Source: JBAXHO01 sp037138855
GTDB taxonomy: Bacteria; Patescibacteriota; Dojkabacteria; B142; OLB20
Reading direction: 5' to 3'
NCBI GenBank assembly: GCA_037138855.1
Contig: JBAXHO010000054.1
Coordinates: 1 to 11,545, forward strand
Length of the DNA: 11,545 nucleotides
The notes under the pieces were generated by a model, which saw only the letters and a list, made by a program, of their open reading frames with translations, was not told where the DNA came from and searched no databases. The position numbers and the translations under genes were made by a program. Positions within the stretch are counted from its first letter, which is position 1. Every line of letters begins with the position of its first letter. Below are positions 1-6,209 of this stretch, piece after piece.

Positions 1-55
1 CTAGCTCTAAGCCTCATACTTCGGCAAGAGCTGTACAGAAGTCCTGTCCTCGGCA
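1..55 (+). repeat. Direct repeat, copy 1 (cut by window edge)
   Basis: The first 55 bases recur without mismatch at 132-186, a period of 131 bp. The unit contains the inverted pair AGCTCT (3-8) / AGAGCT (27-32) and the 8-bp palindrome CTGTACAG (31-38), so each copy can fold. The sequence left of position 1 is not visible, so the full unit may be longer. No protein-coding signal is convincing here; open frames across it look like by-products of the repeat. Confidence 0.9.
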
Positions 56-104
56 CCATTGAGAAGACGTTTTGAGCAAAGCGCGAGATTGTGAAGTAGG
101 TTCC

Positions 105-249
105 CCCTTATCAGGACAGATAAGGGACTTACTAGCTCTAAGCCTCATACTTCGGCAAGAGCTGTACAGAAGTCCTGTCCTCGGCATGTTTGTTGATAAG
201 CGCAGCGAATCTTACAAACATGCACTCCTATACCTTCATGGTATAGGGG
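105..249. repeat. Cluster of perfect-stem hairpins
   Basis: Several strong inverted repeats follow one another. CCCTTATC (105-112) pairs with GATAAGGG (119-126), an 8-bp stem with a 6-nt loop; this would compete with the longer 113-181 fold. A 10-bp perfect stem joins 184-193 (GCATGTTTGT) to 214-223, around an AAGCGCAGCG loop. CCTATACC (227-234) pairs with GGTATAGG (240-247), 8 bp with a 5-nt loop, extendable by a C-G and a G-T pair. The hairpins lie beyond the 3' end of the leftward SRPBCC gene. They could be a mobile palindromic repeat, a structured RNA or an attachment-type site; the sequence alone does not decide. None has the U-tract of a standard intrinsic terminator. Confidence 0.75.
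132..186 (+). repeat. Direct repeat, copy 2
   Basis: Exact second copy of the 55-bp unit at 1-55. The sequence on its right differs from that right of copy 1, although both right flanks carry a similar AAGCGC-containing stretch (about 80 and 199). In this copy the base-pairing context is complete: AGGACA (113-118) can pair with TGTCCT (176-181), GGACTT (125-130) with AAGTCC (170-175), and AGCTCT (134-139) with AGAGCT (158-163). This makes one long interrupted hairpin over 113-181. Confidence 0.9.
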
Positions 250-300
250 GCCTATCGCAGGTAGAGCAAAAAAAACAAAAAGTATTACCTCCACCATTTA

Positions 301-687
301 TCAATTACTTTCCATTACCAGCTTCAGCAATTCCAAATCATCAAGTGTAAAAGGACTAGTTAGTTCTCCTTTGGTTACCCATTCATAGTATTCCATGGCT
401 GTAATATTCTCATTGATTGCTTGATAAGTATACTTAACGTGATAAGTGTTATCTAATGCCGATAATTGGAAAATTTTGTTTTCTTCAAATTCGCTTACTT
501 TATATTCATTCCATTTATTATCTCTGCCCTGGTTACGATAAATCGTCCCTAATTTGGGCGGATATTCGTTTGTTTCTTCAACTACGATACTGCGAACCCA
601 TTTATGGGTATTTAAAGGATTAATTGTAAATCGGAAGACATTTTGGAGAGGTTTTGCGATTTCAATAGATATTTTATTTTCTTTCAT
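301..687 (-). CDS. SRPBCC/START-fold family protein
   Basis: 128 residues, ATG at 687-685 and TGA at 303-301. The sequence fits the SRPBCC (polyketide cyclase/dehydrase, Bet v1-like) fold: an N-terminal strand with a basic/aromatic segment (IAKPLQNVFRFTINP, about 11-25), a Trp-containing stretch (HKWVRSI, 28-34), the family-typical PPKLGTIYR (43-51), a series of strands (about 60-105, including EYYEWV), and a C-terminal amphipathic helix ending in LELLKLVMES. Such proteins bind hydrophobic ligands in a cavity; no catalytic residue or ligand can be assigned. It is slightly shorter than the usual 140-150 residues but looks complete. No Shine-Dalgarno sequence precedes the ATG. It is transcribed away from the rlmB-like gene, alone, towards the hairpin cluster. 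Family call fairly sure; function unknown. Confidence 0.8.
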   Translation of the reverse strand: MKENKISIEIAKPLQNVFRFTINPLNTHKWVRSIVVEETNEYPPKLGTIYRNQGRDNKWNEYKVSEFEENKIFQLSALDNTYHVKYTYQAINENITAMEYYEWVTKGELTSPFTLDDLELLKLVMESN

Positions 688-723
688 TTAGTAATAACAA
701 TTGAATAAAAAACGAGATATTTA

Positions 724-752
724 ATTATAGCGTTATTTAATTTCGATTTCTA
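724..752 (-). promoter_or_regulatory. Candidate promoter of the SRPBCC gene
   Basis: On the minus strand a perfect -10 TATAAT (729-724) lies 17 bp after TAGAAA (752-747, 4 of 6 matches to TTGACA). Transcription would begin near 717, giving a leader of about 30 nt before the ATG at 687, with no Shine-Dalgarno motif. The surroundings are AT-rich, so chance matches are likely. Confidence 0.4.
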
Positions 753-800
753 TTGTAAGCATTTTTTTGAATACATAAGCGATGTCTTTAAAAGATTATC

Positions 801-830
801 TGGACTTTCAAACCGCATGAAAGATATAAT
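801..830 (+). promoter_or_regulatory. Candidate promoter upstream of rlmB-like gene
   Basis: A perfect -10 TATAAT (825-830) is preceded by TGGACT (801-806, 4 of 6 matches to TTGACA) with an 18-bp spacer. The spacer holds the inverted repeat CTTTCA (805-810) / TGAAAG (818-823), a possible operator. Transcripts would start near 837, leaving a leader of about 140 nt before the ATG at 978. A closer but poorer -10 (TATTAT, 953-958) also exists, so the promoter actually used is uncertain. Confidence 0.35.
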
Positions 831-930
831 AAGAATGAAAAATTTGTGAGTAAGTAGTTTTTATGTTTACTAAGTTAAGTAGTATTGAGAAAAAAAGCTA
901 AAAATTAAAAGCTAGAAGAGTTACTAATTT

Positions 931-979
931 CTTCTAACTTCTAATTATTATCTATTATCTTCTAACCATTTCTAACCAT
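931..979 (+). repeat. TTCTAAC-rich repeat ahead of rlmB-like start
   Basis: Pyrimidine-rich low-complexity DNA: CTTCTAAC occurs at 931-938 and 959-966, and the 9-mer TCTAACCAT is repeated back to back (961-969 and 971-979), so the second copy runs into the start codon. A very similar block (CTTTTAACTTCTA, 3560-3572, then CTTTTAAC, 3574-3581) precedes mutS. There is no Shine-Dalgarno sequence in the stretch. The rest of the 688-977 gap holds only the promoter candidates listed and AT-rich sequence. Confidence 0.6.
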
Positions 980-1706
980 GCAAATTGAAGGCCGTAATCC
1001 AGTTCTTGAAACACTCCGCGCTAAAAATAAGATTGATCGTCTGGTAATCAATTCCGGCAGTATTAATGATCCGAAAATTCAGGAGATTATCAAGCTTGGC
1101 AAACATGCCCAAATTAAAATTCAATTTAAATCCCGCAAATTTATCGATAAGATTGCTGATACTGCGGTAAATCAGGGAGTGATTGCTTTTCGGGGCACTA
1201 AATCAGAAGATTTTCTAAACTTTGCTGGTTTATTAGCGCAAATTGCTGATCGAAAACAAACACCATTTTTGATTTACATTCGTGAAGTTTTGAACGAGTA
1301 TAATGTTGGCTCGATCATGCGCACAGCTGAGGCGACTGGTGCCAATGGCATCATTCTTCCTCCAAAAATAAGTCTCACTTCGCAAATGGTAAGAGCCAGT
1401 ATGGGTGGCAGTGAGTATTTACCGGTAATCAATTTTAGTTTGTTCGAAGCGATCAAGGAAGCACATGACAATGCGATTAACGTAGTTGGCATCGAAGTTA
1501 CCGGTGACAAATATTATTACGAAGCTGATCTCACCGGACCAATGTTACTCATTATCGGTGGTGAAGACCGCTCCTTATCGACACCAATTACTGAAAAGTG
1601 TGATGCAGTCGTAAAAATTCCGCTTAAAGGTAAAATTAATTCCCTAAATATGTCGATTGCAGCCAGTATTGTGATGTATGAGAAGGTGAGGCAAGAGGGA
1701 GTGTGA
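978..1706 (+). CDS. rlmB: TrmH/RlmB-family RNA 2'-O-methyltransferase
   Basis: 242 residues, the family's usual length. It should use S-adenosylmethionine to methylate a ribose 2'-OH in rRNA (RlmB: 23S G2251 in E. coli) or tRNA. The N-terminal substrate-binding domain (1 to about 75) has IEGRNPVLETLR and ends in VNQGVIA, like the usual HQGVVA. The SPOUT catalytic domain follows, with its trefoil-knot motifs: motif 1 has N109-V-G and R115-T-A; then RASMGGSEYLPV (139-150); motif 2 is GGEDRSLS (194-201); motif 3 has IPLKGKINSLNMSIAAS (214-230) with N224. Motif 2 departs from the common GNEGxGLS form, though E196 is kept. The ATG at 978 gives the full IEGRNPV start; no Shine-Dalgarno is present. 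It converges on the HAD remnant, 71 bp away. The exact target RNA cannot be read from sequence, so the symbol is by similarity only. Confidence 0.85.
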   Translation: MQIEGRNPVLETLRAKNKIDRLVINSGSINDPKIQEIIKLGKHAQIKIQFKSRKFIDKIADTAVNQGVIAFRGTKSEDFLNFAGLLAQIADRKQTPFLIYIREVLNEYNVGSIMRTAEATGANGIILPPKISLTSQMVRASMGGSEYLPVINFSLFEAIKEAHDNAINVVGIEVTGDKYYYEADLTGPMLLIIGGEDRSLSTPITEKCDAVVKIPLKGKINSLNMSIAASIVMYEKVRQEGV

Positions 1707-1717
1707 GTGGAAGTAAA

Positions 1718-1750
1718 ATGCAATTTGGAATTTGTAAATTGAAATTTGGG
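1718..1750 (+). repeat. Heptad-based intergenic repeat (copy 1)
   Basis: The stretch reads as successive 7-mers CAATTTG, GAATTTG, TAAATTG, AAATTTG. It is nearly the reverse complement of 3430-3462 (30 of 33 bases by my alignment). It lies between the convergent rlmB-like gene and the HAD remnant and can form only weak AT-rich hairpins. Confidence 0.7.
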
Positions 1751-1777
1751 AAGTGGATTGAAATTGAAAAAGTTGGA

Positions 1778-2858
1778 TTAAATAGTTTCAGTATAAGAAA
1801 ATTTTAATATATCACCATAAAAATAAGTACCAAGTCTTGTTTTTAAATATTGTTGTTGATTTTCAGGTATTCTTTCCGACAAATATCTTACCAGGAGACA
1901 TCGATAAGTATCTTCAAGTTTTTTTTGATTGATTTCCGGTATTTGAGGAATAGTTAAATGTTCGAGTAAAAGTTCACCGACATTAGCAAGTAAAGTATTT
2001 TGAAATGCTTTTACGTTAAAAACTGGAATCTCATAATCTAGTAGAGTATCAATAAATATTTCTAATTTTGGATTAGTAATTTTTTTAAAGACTTGTGATA
2101 AATAAGGTGTGATAAATCCTAAACGCATCAAAGGATCATTAATTCCAATAAAAGATGTGGCATAACCACCGTTTTTATCTTTACCTGAACCTAGTTTCAA
2201 AATATTTTCAGGATCAGTTTTAAACATAAAACCTAGTTGTGGTCCGCCAATTTCAAACCAGGAAGCAAAATCAATTAATTGATCACCCCAAAAATAATTA
2301 TAAACAGGATCTTTAGACTTAGAAACTTGATGTTCAGCTTGAATAGCCATTAACATCGACTTTTTTGTCTTTGTGCCTGATTTCCTATCCTCCGAAATTG
2401 CAACTAAATTATCAGCTAGCAGGGGTGCAACTTTTTGCCTTAATACAGAAGGACGGGATATTCCATCTATATCTGGATTTCCTGTTAACAGCCAAGGTGG
2501 TTTAAGACCAAATTGTTTTAATTGTTGTAAGCCTTCTTTTGTTCCAGGAAAAAGGGTAAGATCAGGATCGTAATTATCTGCTCTCAATGCCGAAATTTCG
2601 CTATAAGTAGTAGAAGAGTAATGATTAGGATAACCACCACATCTGTAGTCGTGATTCATCTGTACAAGCGGGAATTTCATCAGGATCAAGAGGTACCTGC
2701 CAAGGTGAAATGGTGATATTTAAATGATGAATATTAGCATATGCTTGGCAAGCGAGTGATAAGCTTTTAACAGATGCTGAACCAGGGGCCCCTAATGTAC
2801 CATCTACATCTGAGTGTATTATGGAATTAGCTAAAACTTTTTCCAGGGAAATTGCCAT
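1778..2858 (-). pseudogene. HAD-superfamily phosphatase, frameshifted
   Basis: Two overlapping minus-strand frames together make one HAD hydrolase of about 360 residues. The first (2858-2625, ATG start, 77 residues) holds motif I, S-D17-V-D19-G-T-L, with the nucleophile and acid/base aspartates. The second (open from about 2720, ending at 1778) holds the rest: LFPGTKEGLQQL, motif II in WLLTGNP, a lysine-rich stretch (SGTKTKK, candidate motif III) and motif IV, FWGDQLIDF. A helical C-terminal extension of about 140 residues, which I do not recognise, follows. Passing from frame 1 to frame 2 means skipping one base, so a 1-nt insertion (or 2-nt deletion) lies within about 2625-2722. Neither piece alone has a full active site. 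It may be a real pseudogene, a sequencing error or, less likely, a recoded gene. Substrate unknown. Confidence 0.75.
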
Positions 2859-2870
2859 TTTTTCACAACA

Positions 2871-2899
2871 TATATAAGATGATTATATGGTATGAGTCA
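2871..2899 (-). promoter_or_regulatory. Candidate promoter of the HAD gene
   Basis: On the minus strand TTGACT (2899-2894, 5 of 6 matches) is followed after 17 bp by TATATA (2876-2871). Transcription would start near 2864, only about 6 nt before the ATG at 2858, so the message would be almost leaderless. A second perfect TATAAT lies at 2887-2882 but lacks a partner -35. An intact start region upstream of the frameshift suggests the gene was recently functional or that the frameshift is an error. Confidence 0.4.
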
Positions 2900-2920
2900 A
2901 TAACTGCGTCGGAGTAAATA

Positions 2921-2962
2921 ATTGTGAGGTATGAGAAGGTAAGATAGGAGGGAGTGTGATTG
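2921..2962 (+). pseudogene. Degenerate copy of the rlmB-like gene's 3' end
   Basis: These 42 bases align without gaps to 1668-1709, the last 39 bases of the rlmB-like coding sequence (including its stop) plus three. I count 36 identities. Upstream similarity fades at once, so only the tail was copied or has survived. A heptad repeat (3007-3027) and then the end of a leftward ORF (3068) follow, the same order as behind the real gene. The rest of the 2859-3067 gap holds no gene that I can see. Confidence 0.6.
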
Positions 2963-3006
2963 CCTGCGGAATCTGGAATCAGAAATCCGGAAGCTGAAAG
3001 AAGAAG

Positions 3007-3027
3007 CAATTTGAAACTTGCAAATTG
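3007..3027 (+). repeat. Heptad-based intergenic repeat (copy 2, degenerate)
   Basis: Three successive 7-mers, CAATTTG, AAACTTG, CAAATTG, in the same orientation as the copy at 1718-1750. It sits 44 bp after the rlmB-tail remnant and 40 bp before the end of the 87-residue ORF. Confidence 0.5.
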
Positions 3028-3067
3028 ATACTTAATTGAATTTCATATTAATATAGTTTATCAATTA

Positions 3068-3331
3068 TTATAATTTGGAATGTATTGTGTGATGTATTTC
3101 TAAAGCTTCCACTAGTGTTAATGGTAACTGTAATTGCACTAATACTTTTTCTAAGAAACTCGGTTTCATATTTTGATAATATTGAAATAGAGCCATAGCA
3201 AAATCGTTATATTGAGATATATCATAATTAATCGCTGGATTAAATATTTTTAAGAGATATTTTTTTACATTAGCTGGAAAAATTGAAAGAATTGGGTCTT
3301 TACTATTAGTACCGGCTTGTAGCCATCTCAA
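3068..3331 (-). CDS. Doubtful 87-residue ORF, possible gene remnant
   Basis: I do not recognise this protein. The frame is open from about 3363 to 3068 but contains no ATG at its beginning; the first usual start is TTG at 3331. The product would be a hydrophobic/aromatic, probably helical chain (ILSIFPANVKKYLLKIFNP, then ALFQYYQNMKPSFLEKVLVQL). There is no signal peptide, obvious motif or Shine-Dalgarno. Its position relative to the rlmB-tail remnant mirrors that of the HAD gene relative to rlmB, so it may be the 3' part of a decayed, duplicated gene. Resemblance to the HAD C-terminal region is at most faint by eye. It could also be a chance ORF. Confidence 0.3.
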   Translation of the reverse strand: MRWLQAGTNSKDPILSIFPANVKKYLLKIFNPAINYDISQYNDFAMALFQYYQNMKPSFLEKVLVQLQLPLTLVEALEIHHTIHSKL

Positions 3332-3429
3332 AAGTGAATTGATTTTTATAATATTTGTAAATCCTTAATTTTAAAATTTAATATTATTTTTCAGCTTTAA
3401 AATTCTTGTTTCTTTTTTAATCTTTCTCC

Positions 3430-3462
3430 CCCAAATTGCCATTTGCAAATTCCAAATTGCAT
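3430..3462 (+). repeat. Heptad-based intergenic repeat (copy 3)
   Basis: Successive 7-mers CAAATTG, CCATTTG, CAAATTC, CAAATTG. Together with flanking bases (3429-3469) it matches 3504-3544 at 37 of 41 positions, 75 bp downstream, and is inverted relative to the copy at 1718-1750. Frames open across this region (3436-3648) are low-complexity and not credible genes. Confidence 0.7.
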
Positions 3463-3504
3463 AGTCTTTTAGCTACTAGTTACTATTCTTTTCTCTCTTT
3501 TTTC

Positions 3505-3537
3505 CCCAAATTGCACTTTGCAAATTTCAAATTGCAT
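3505..3537 (+). repeat. Heptad-based intergenic repeat (copy 4)
   Basis: Successive 7-mers CAAATTG, CACTTTG, CAAATTT, CAAATTG, a tandem-like partner of copy 3. The remainder of the 3332-3611 gap is T/C-rich sequence plus the mutS promoter region. Confidence 0.7.
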
Positions 3538-3576
3538 AATCTTTCCAGATTCCTTTCCTCTTTTAACTTCTATCTT

Positions 3577-3605
3577 TTAACTTTTCGCTTTTTTATTGTT
3601 ATAAT
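3577..3605 (+). promoter_or_regulatory. Extended -10 promoter of mutS-mfd, likely leaderless
   Basis: A perfect extended -10 element, TGTTATAAT, occupies 3597-3605 (TATAAT at 3600-3605). Seventeen bases upstream is TTAACT (3577-3582, 4 of 6 matches to TTGACA). The expected start point, about 7 nt after the -10, falls on the A of the mutS ATG at 3612. The message would therefore have little or no 5' leader, in keeping with the missing Shine-Dalgarno sequence. Confidence 0.65.
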
Positions 3606-3611
3606 ATCCTC

Positions 3612-6209
3612 ATGTCTACTCCCATGCAGGAACAATACAATGCACTAAAAAAACAGTATCACGATGCGATACTATTATTTCGCCTGGGTGATTTTTATGA
3701 AGGATTTGATGAGGATGCCAGAATTCTTTCCAAAGTACTGGGTATTGCTCTCACTGGTCGAGGGAAAGACGAGAATCGTAAAGCGATGGCCGGGATTCCT
3801 TATCATGCTTTGAATCAGTATTTGCCGAAGTTATTAAAAGCAGGTTATAAAGTGGCAATTGGTGAGCAGATGGAAGCAGCTGAGCCGGGGAAGTTAGTAG
3901 CGAGAAGCATTACCAGAGTGATTACACCAGGAACGATTCTTGATGAACGCTTTTTGACAGCCAATGAAAACAATTATCTGGCTTGTTTATTCCTCTTAAA
4001 ACACCGTCAGAATTTTTCCTGGGGTCTGGCTTTTTGTGATATCAGTACTGGAGAGTTTAAAGTGTTGGAAGTAGTTGGTAATAATGAAACTGAAATTCCG
4101 AGAGAAATTTTAATTGAATTATTTCGGCTAAAACCAGCGGAGATCATAATTCCTCGTAGTGTGTTAAGCGATTTTAAAAAAATTCGGGAAAAGAATTTGC
4201 AAATTAAGGAAGATATTGATTTCAATCTCCAGGAAGCAGAAAGAGTATTATTACAAGGTTTTAAAGTCAAGAGTCTTAAGGGCTTTGGGATCGAAACATT
4301 ACCAGCTGCTATTATTGCTGCTGGAGTGATGTATACTTACCTCAAAGATATGCAGAAAACCGGATTGGAAAATTTGACTTCCATTTCCCAGCTTTTCACC
4401 CGGGATTATATGCTTTTGGATCAATATACGATTCGTAATTTGGAATTGATTGATCCGATTCAAACAAATTCGCCAAGCAAAACTTTTTTTGACGCCATAA
4501 ATTATTGTGCGACAGCCATGGGGCAGCGTCTTTTGAAACAGTGGATATTACGACCGCTGGTATGTCTGGAAACAATCATTGCAAGACAAGAGCCTGTAAG
4601 TGAATTGTTTACAAATCCTGAGATTCTCAAGCAAATCCGCAGTAATCTTCAAGAAATCCCAGATCTGGAGCGAATTATCGCTAAAATTGCCGGAAGATCG
4701 AGTAATGCCAGGGATTTACAATTTCTCAAAACTGGATTAGTTCAAGTTCTTGCAGTTTTTGAAATAATTGCCTCTAGTGAATTGGAAAAGTTAAAAAATA
4801 ATTTGGTTGCTGTGGAAACTGTTACAGCGCTTCAAGAAAAAGTGATTAATCTGATCGAAGCAGCCATTGTTACTGATCCGCCTTTGACCATTACCGAAGG
4901 TGAAATTATCAAGCCAGAGTATAATTCAGAATTAGCTGAGATCAAAACAGCAGAAACCACTGGTAAAGATTTTATTCATAATCTCGAACAAAGTGAAATT
5001 GCCCGCACCGGGATCAATTCTCTCAAGGTTAGATATAATCGGGTTTTCGGCTATTACATTGAAATCAGTAAATCCAATTTGGCTAAAGTGCCTGAGAATT
5101 ACATCCGGAAACAAACATTAGTTAATGCGGAACGTTTTATTACTGAGGACTTGAAAATCTGGGAAGAAAAAGTTTTAGGTGCTGCTGAAAAAGCAGCCGC
5201 GCTTGAATATCAGCTTTTTGAAACAATCAGGCAGCAGATTGTTGATTTTATACCACAAATTATTCCTATCTTAGAAAAAATTAAAACGATCGATGTCTTA
5301 GCTGGATTTGCTAAAGCAGCGATTGAAAATCATTATTGTTGCCCGGAATTAAGTAATGATCAGGAAAGTGAGACATTAATTATCAAAGGTCGCCATCCAG
5401 TAGTGGAGCAATTAGTGGCCGGAGATTTTATTGCTAATGATGTGCGCTTTCAAAAATCTGAGCAAGAAGTGATAATTTTGACTGGTCCGAATATGTCAGG
5501 AAAATCAACCTATATTCGGCAAATTGCCTTAATTTTTCTTATGGCACAAATTGGTAGTTTCGTACCAGCTAGTAGTGCCCAGATTTTAATTGCCGACCGG
5601 ATTTTTACCCGCGTTGGTGCTTCTGATAATCTTGCTGGTGGTGAATCAACTTTTCTTGTTGAAATGAATGAAACAGCTAATATCCTCAATAATGCCACGG
5701 CACGTTCTTTGATTATTTTTGATGAAGTGGGTCGTGGCACAAGTACCTATGATGGGGTGGCCATCGCCTGGAGTATTGTGGAATATTTGATTACGAAATT
5801 ACATGCTCGCACTTTGTTTGCCACGCATTATCACGAATTAATTCAATTATCAGACCGTTATTCAGGTGTGCAAAATTATAATGTGCAGGTATTGGAAGAC
5901 CAGGGACAGGTAATGTTTATGCATAAAATCGAAGCTGGTGGTACAGATAAAAGTTATGGTATTCATGTCGCAGAAATAGCAGGACTTCCCAAACAAGTGA
6001 CAGCCAGAGCCAATGAAATATTAAAATCTCTTGAAAATGAACAGGAAATAAATATCAAAGCCAGTGCTGTCAAAAACACCCAAATGACTTTGCCAATTGT
6101 TGGTGAAAATTTGCTTCAAAAAGAATTACAGAATTTGGAAATTGATCTCATCACACCACTTGACGCCCTTGTTAAACTTAAAGAGTTACAGGATAAATCC
6201 AAACAATGA
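3612..6209 (+). CDS. mutS: DNA mismatch repair protein MutS
   Basis: 865 residues, close to the 853 of E. coli MutS, so full length. It recognises mismatches and small loops and signals by ATP-driven clamp sliding. Domain I carries the mismatch-wedge motif GDF28-Y-E30; the connector, core and clamp domains follow, with the well-conserved LKVRYNRVFGYYIEI (from 471). The ABC-type ATPase has Walker A GPNMSGKST (625-633), Walker B LIIFDE with D704/E705, and the H-loop FATH (H739). The tail keeps the LIDxLTP-like motif (EIDLITPLDALVKLKEL). The ATG at 3612 gives the usual TPMQEQY start; there is no Shine-Dalgarno, but an extended -10 lies just upstream. The 3' end overlaps mfd by 4 bp (ATGA). No mutL is in the window. 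All catalytic and mismatch-contact residues I can check are intact. Confidence 0.97.
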   Translation: MSTPMQEQYNALKKQYHDAILLFRLGDFYEGFDEDARILSKVLGIALTGRGKDENRKAMAGIPYHALNQYLPKLLKAGYKVAIGEQMEAAEPGKLVARSITRVITPGTILDERFLTANENNYLACLFLLKHRQNFSWGLAFCDISTGEFKVLEVVGNNETEIPREILIELFRLKPAEIIIPRSVLSDFKKIREKNLQIKEDIDFNLQEAERVLLQGFKVKSLKGFGIETLPAAIIAAGVMYTYLKDMQKTGLENLTSISQLFTRDYMLLDQYTIRNLELIDPIQTNSPSKTFFDAINYCATAMGQRLLKQWILRPLVCLETIIARQEPVSELFTNPEILKQIRSNLQEIPDLERIIAKIAGRSSNARDLQFLKTGLVQVLAVFEIIASSELEKLKNNLVAVETVTALQEKVINLIEAAIVTDPPLTITEGEIIKPEYNSELAEIKTAETTGKDFIHNLEQSEIARTGINSLKVRYNRVFGYYIEISKSNLAKVPENYIRKQTLVNAERFITEDLKIWEEKVLGAAEKAAALEYQLFETIRQQIVDFIPQIIPILEKIKTIDVLAGFAKAAIENHYCCPELSNDQESETLIIKGRHPVVEQLVAGDFIANDVRFQKSEQEVIILTGPNMSGKSTYIRQIALIFLMAQIGSFVPASSAQILIADRIFTRVGASDNLAGGESTFLVEMNETANILNNATARSLIIFDEVGRGTSTYDGVAIAWSIVEYLITKLHARTLFATHYHELIQLSDRYSGVQNYNVQVLEDQGQVMFMHKIEAGGTDKSYGIHVAEIAGLPKQVTARANEILKSLENEQEINIKASAVKNTQMTLPIVGENLLQKELQNLEIDLITPLDALVKLKELQDKSKQ

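Noticed and set aside
1..186. tRNA-like or CRISPR-like array
   Set aside because: Only two copies with unlike flanks and a 131-bp period, and no cloverleaf or T-loop consensus. Neither a tRNA nor a spacer array fits.
200..290. Intrinsic terminator for the SRPBCC gene
   Set aside because: On the minus strand the T-rich run (plus-strand A-run at 268-282) comes before the 225-249 hairpin rather than after it, the wrong order for a terminator.
72..350. 92-residue rightward open frame over the repeat region
   Set aside because: It runs through both hairpin arms and repeat copy 2 and into the antisense of the SRPBCC gene. It has no recognisable domain and looks like a by-product of the repeat.
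3436..3648. 70-residue frame ahead of and overlapping mutS
   Set aside because: Composition follows the T/C-rich heptad repeats (many F, L and S), and it overlaps the secure mutS start in another frame.
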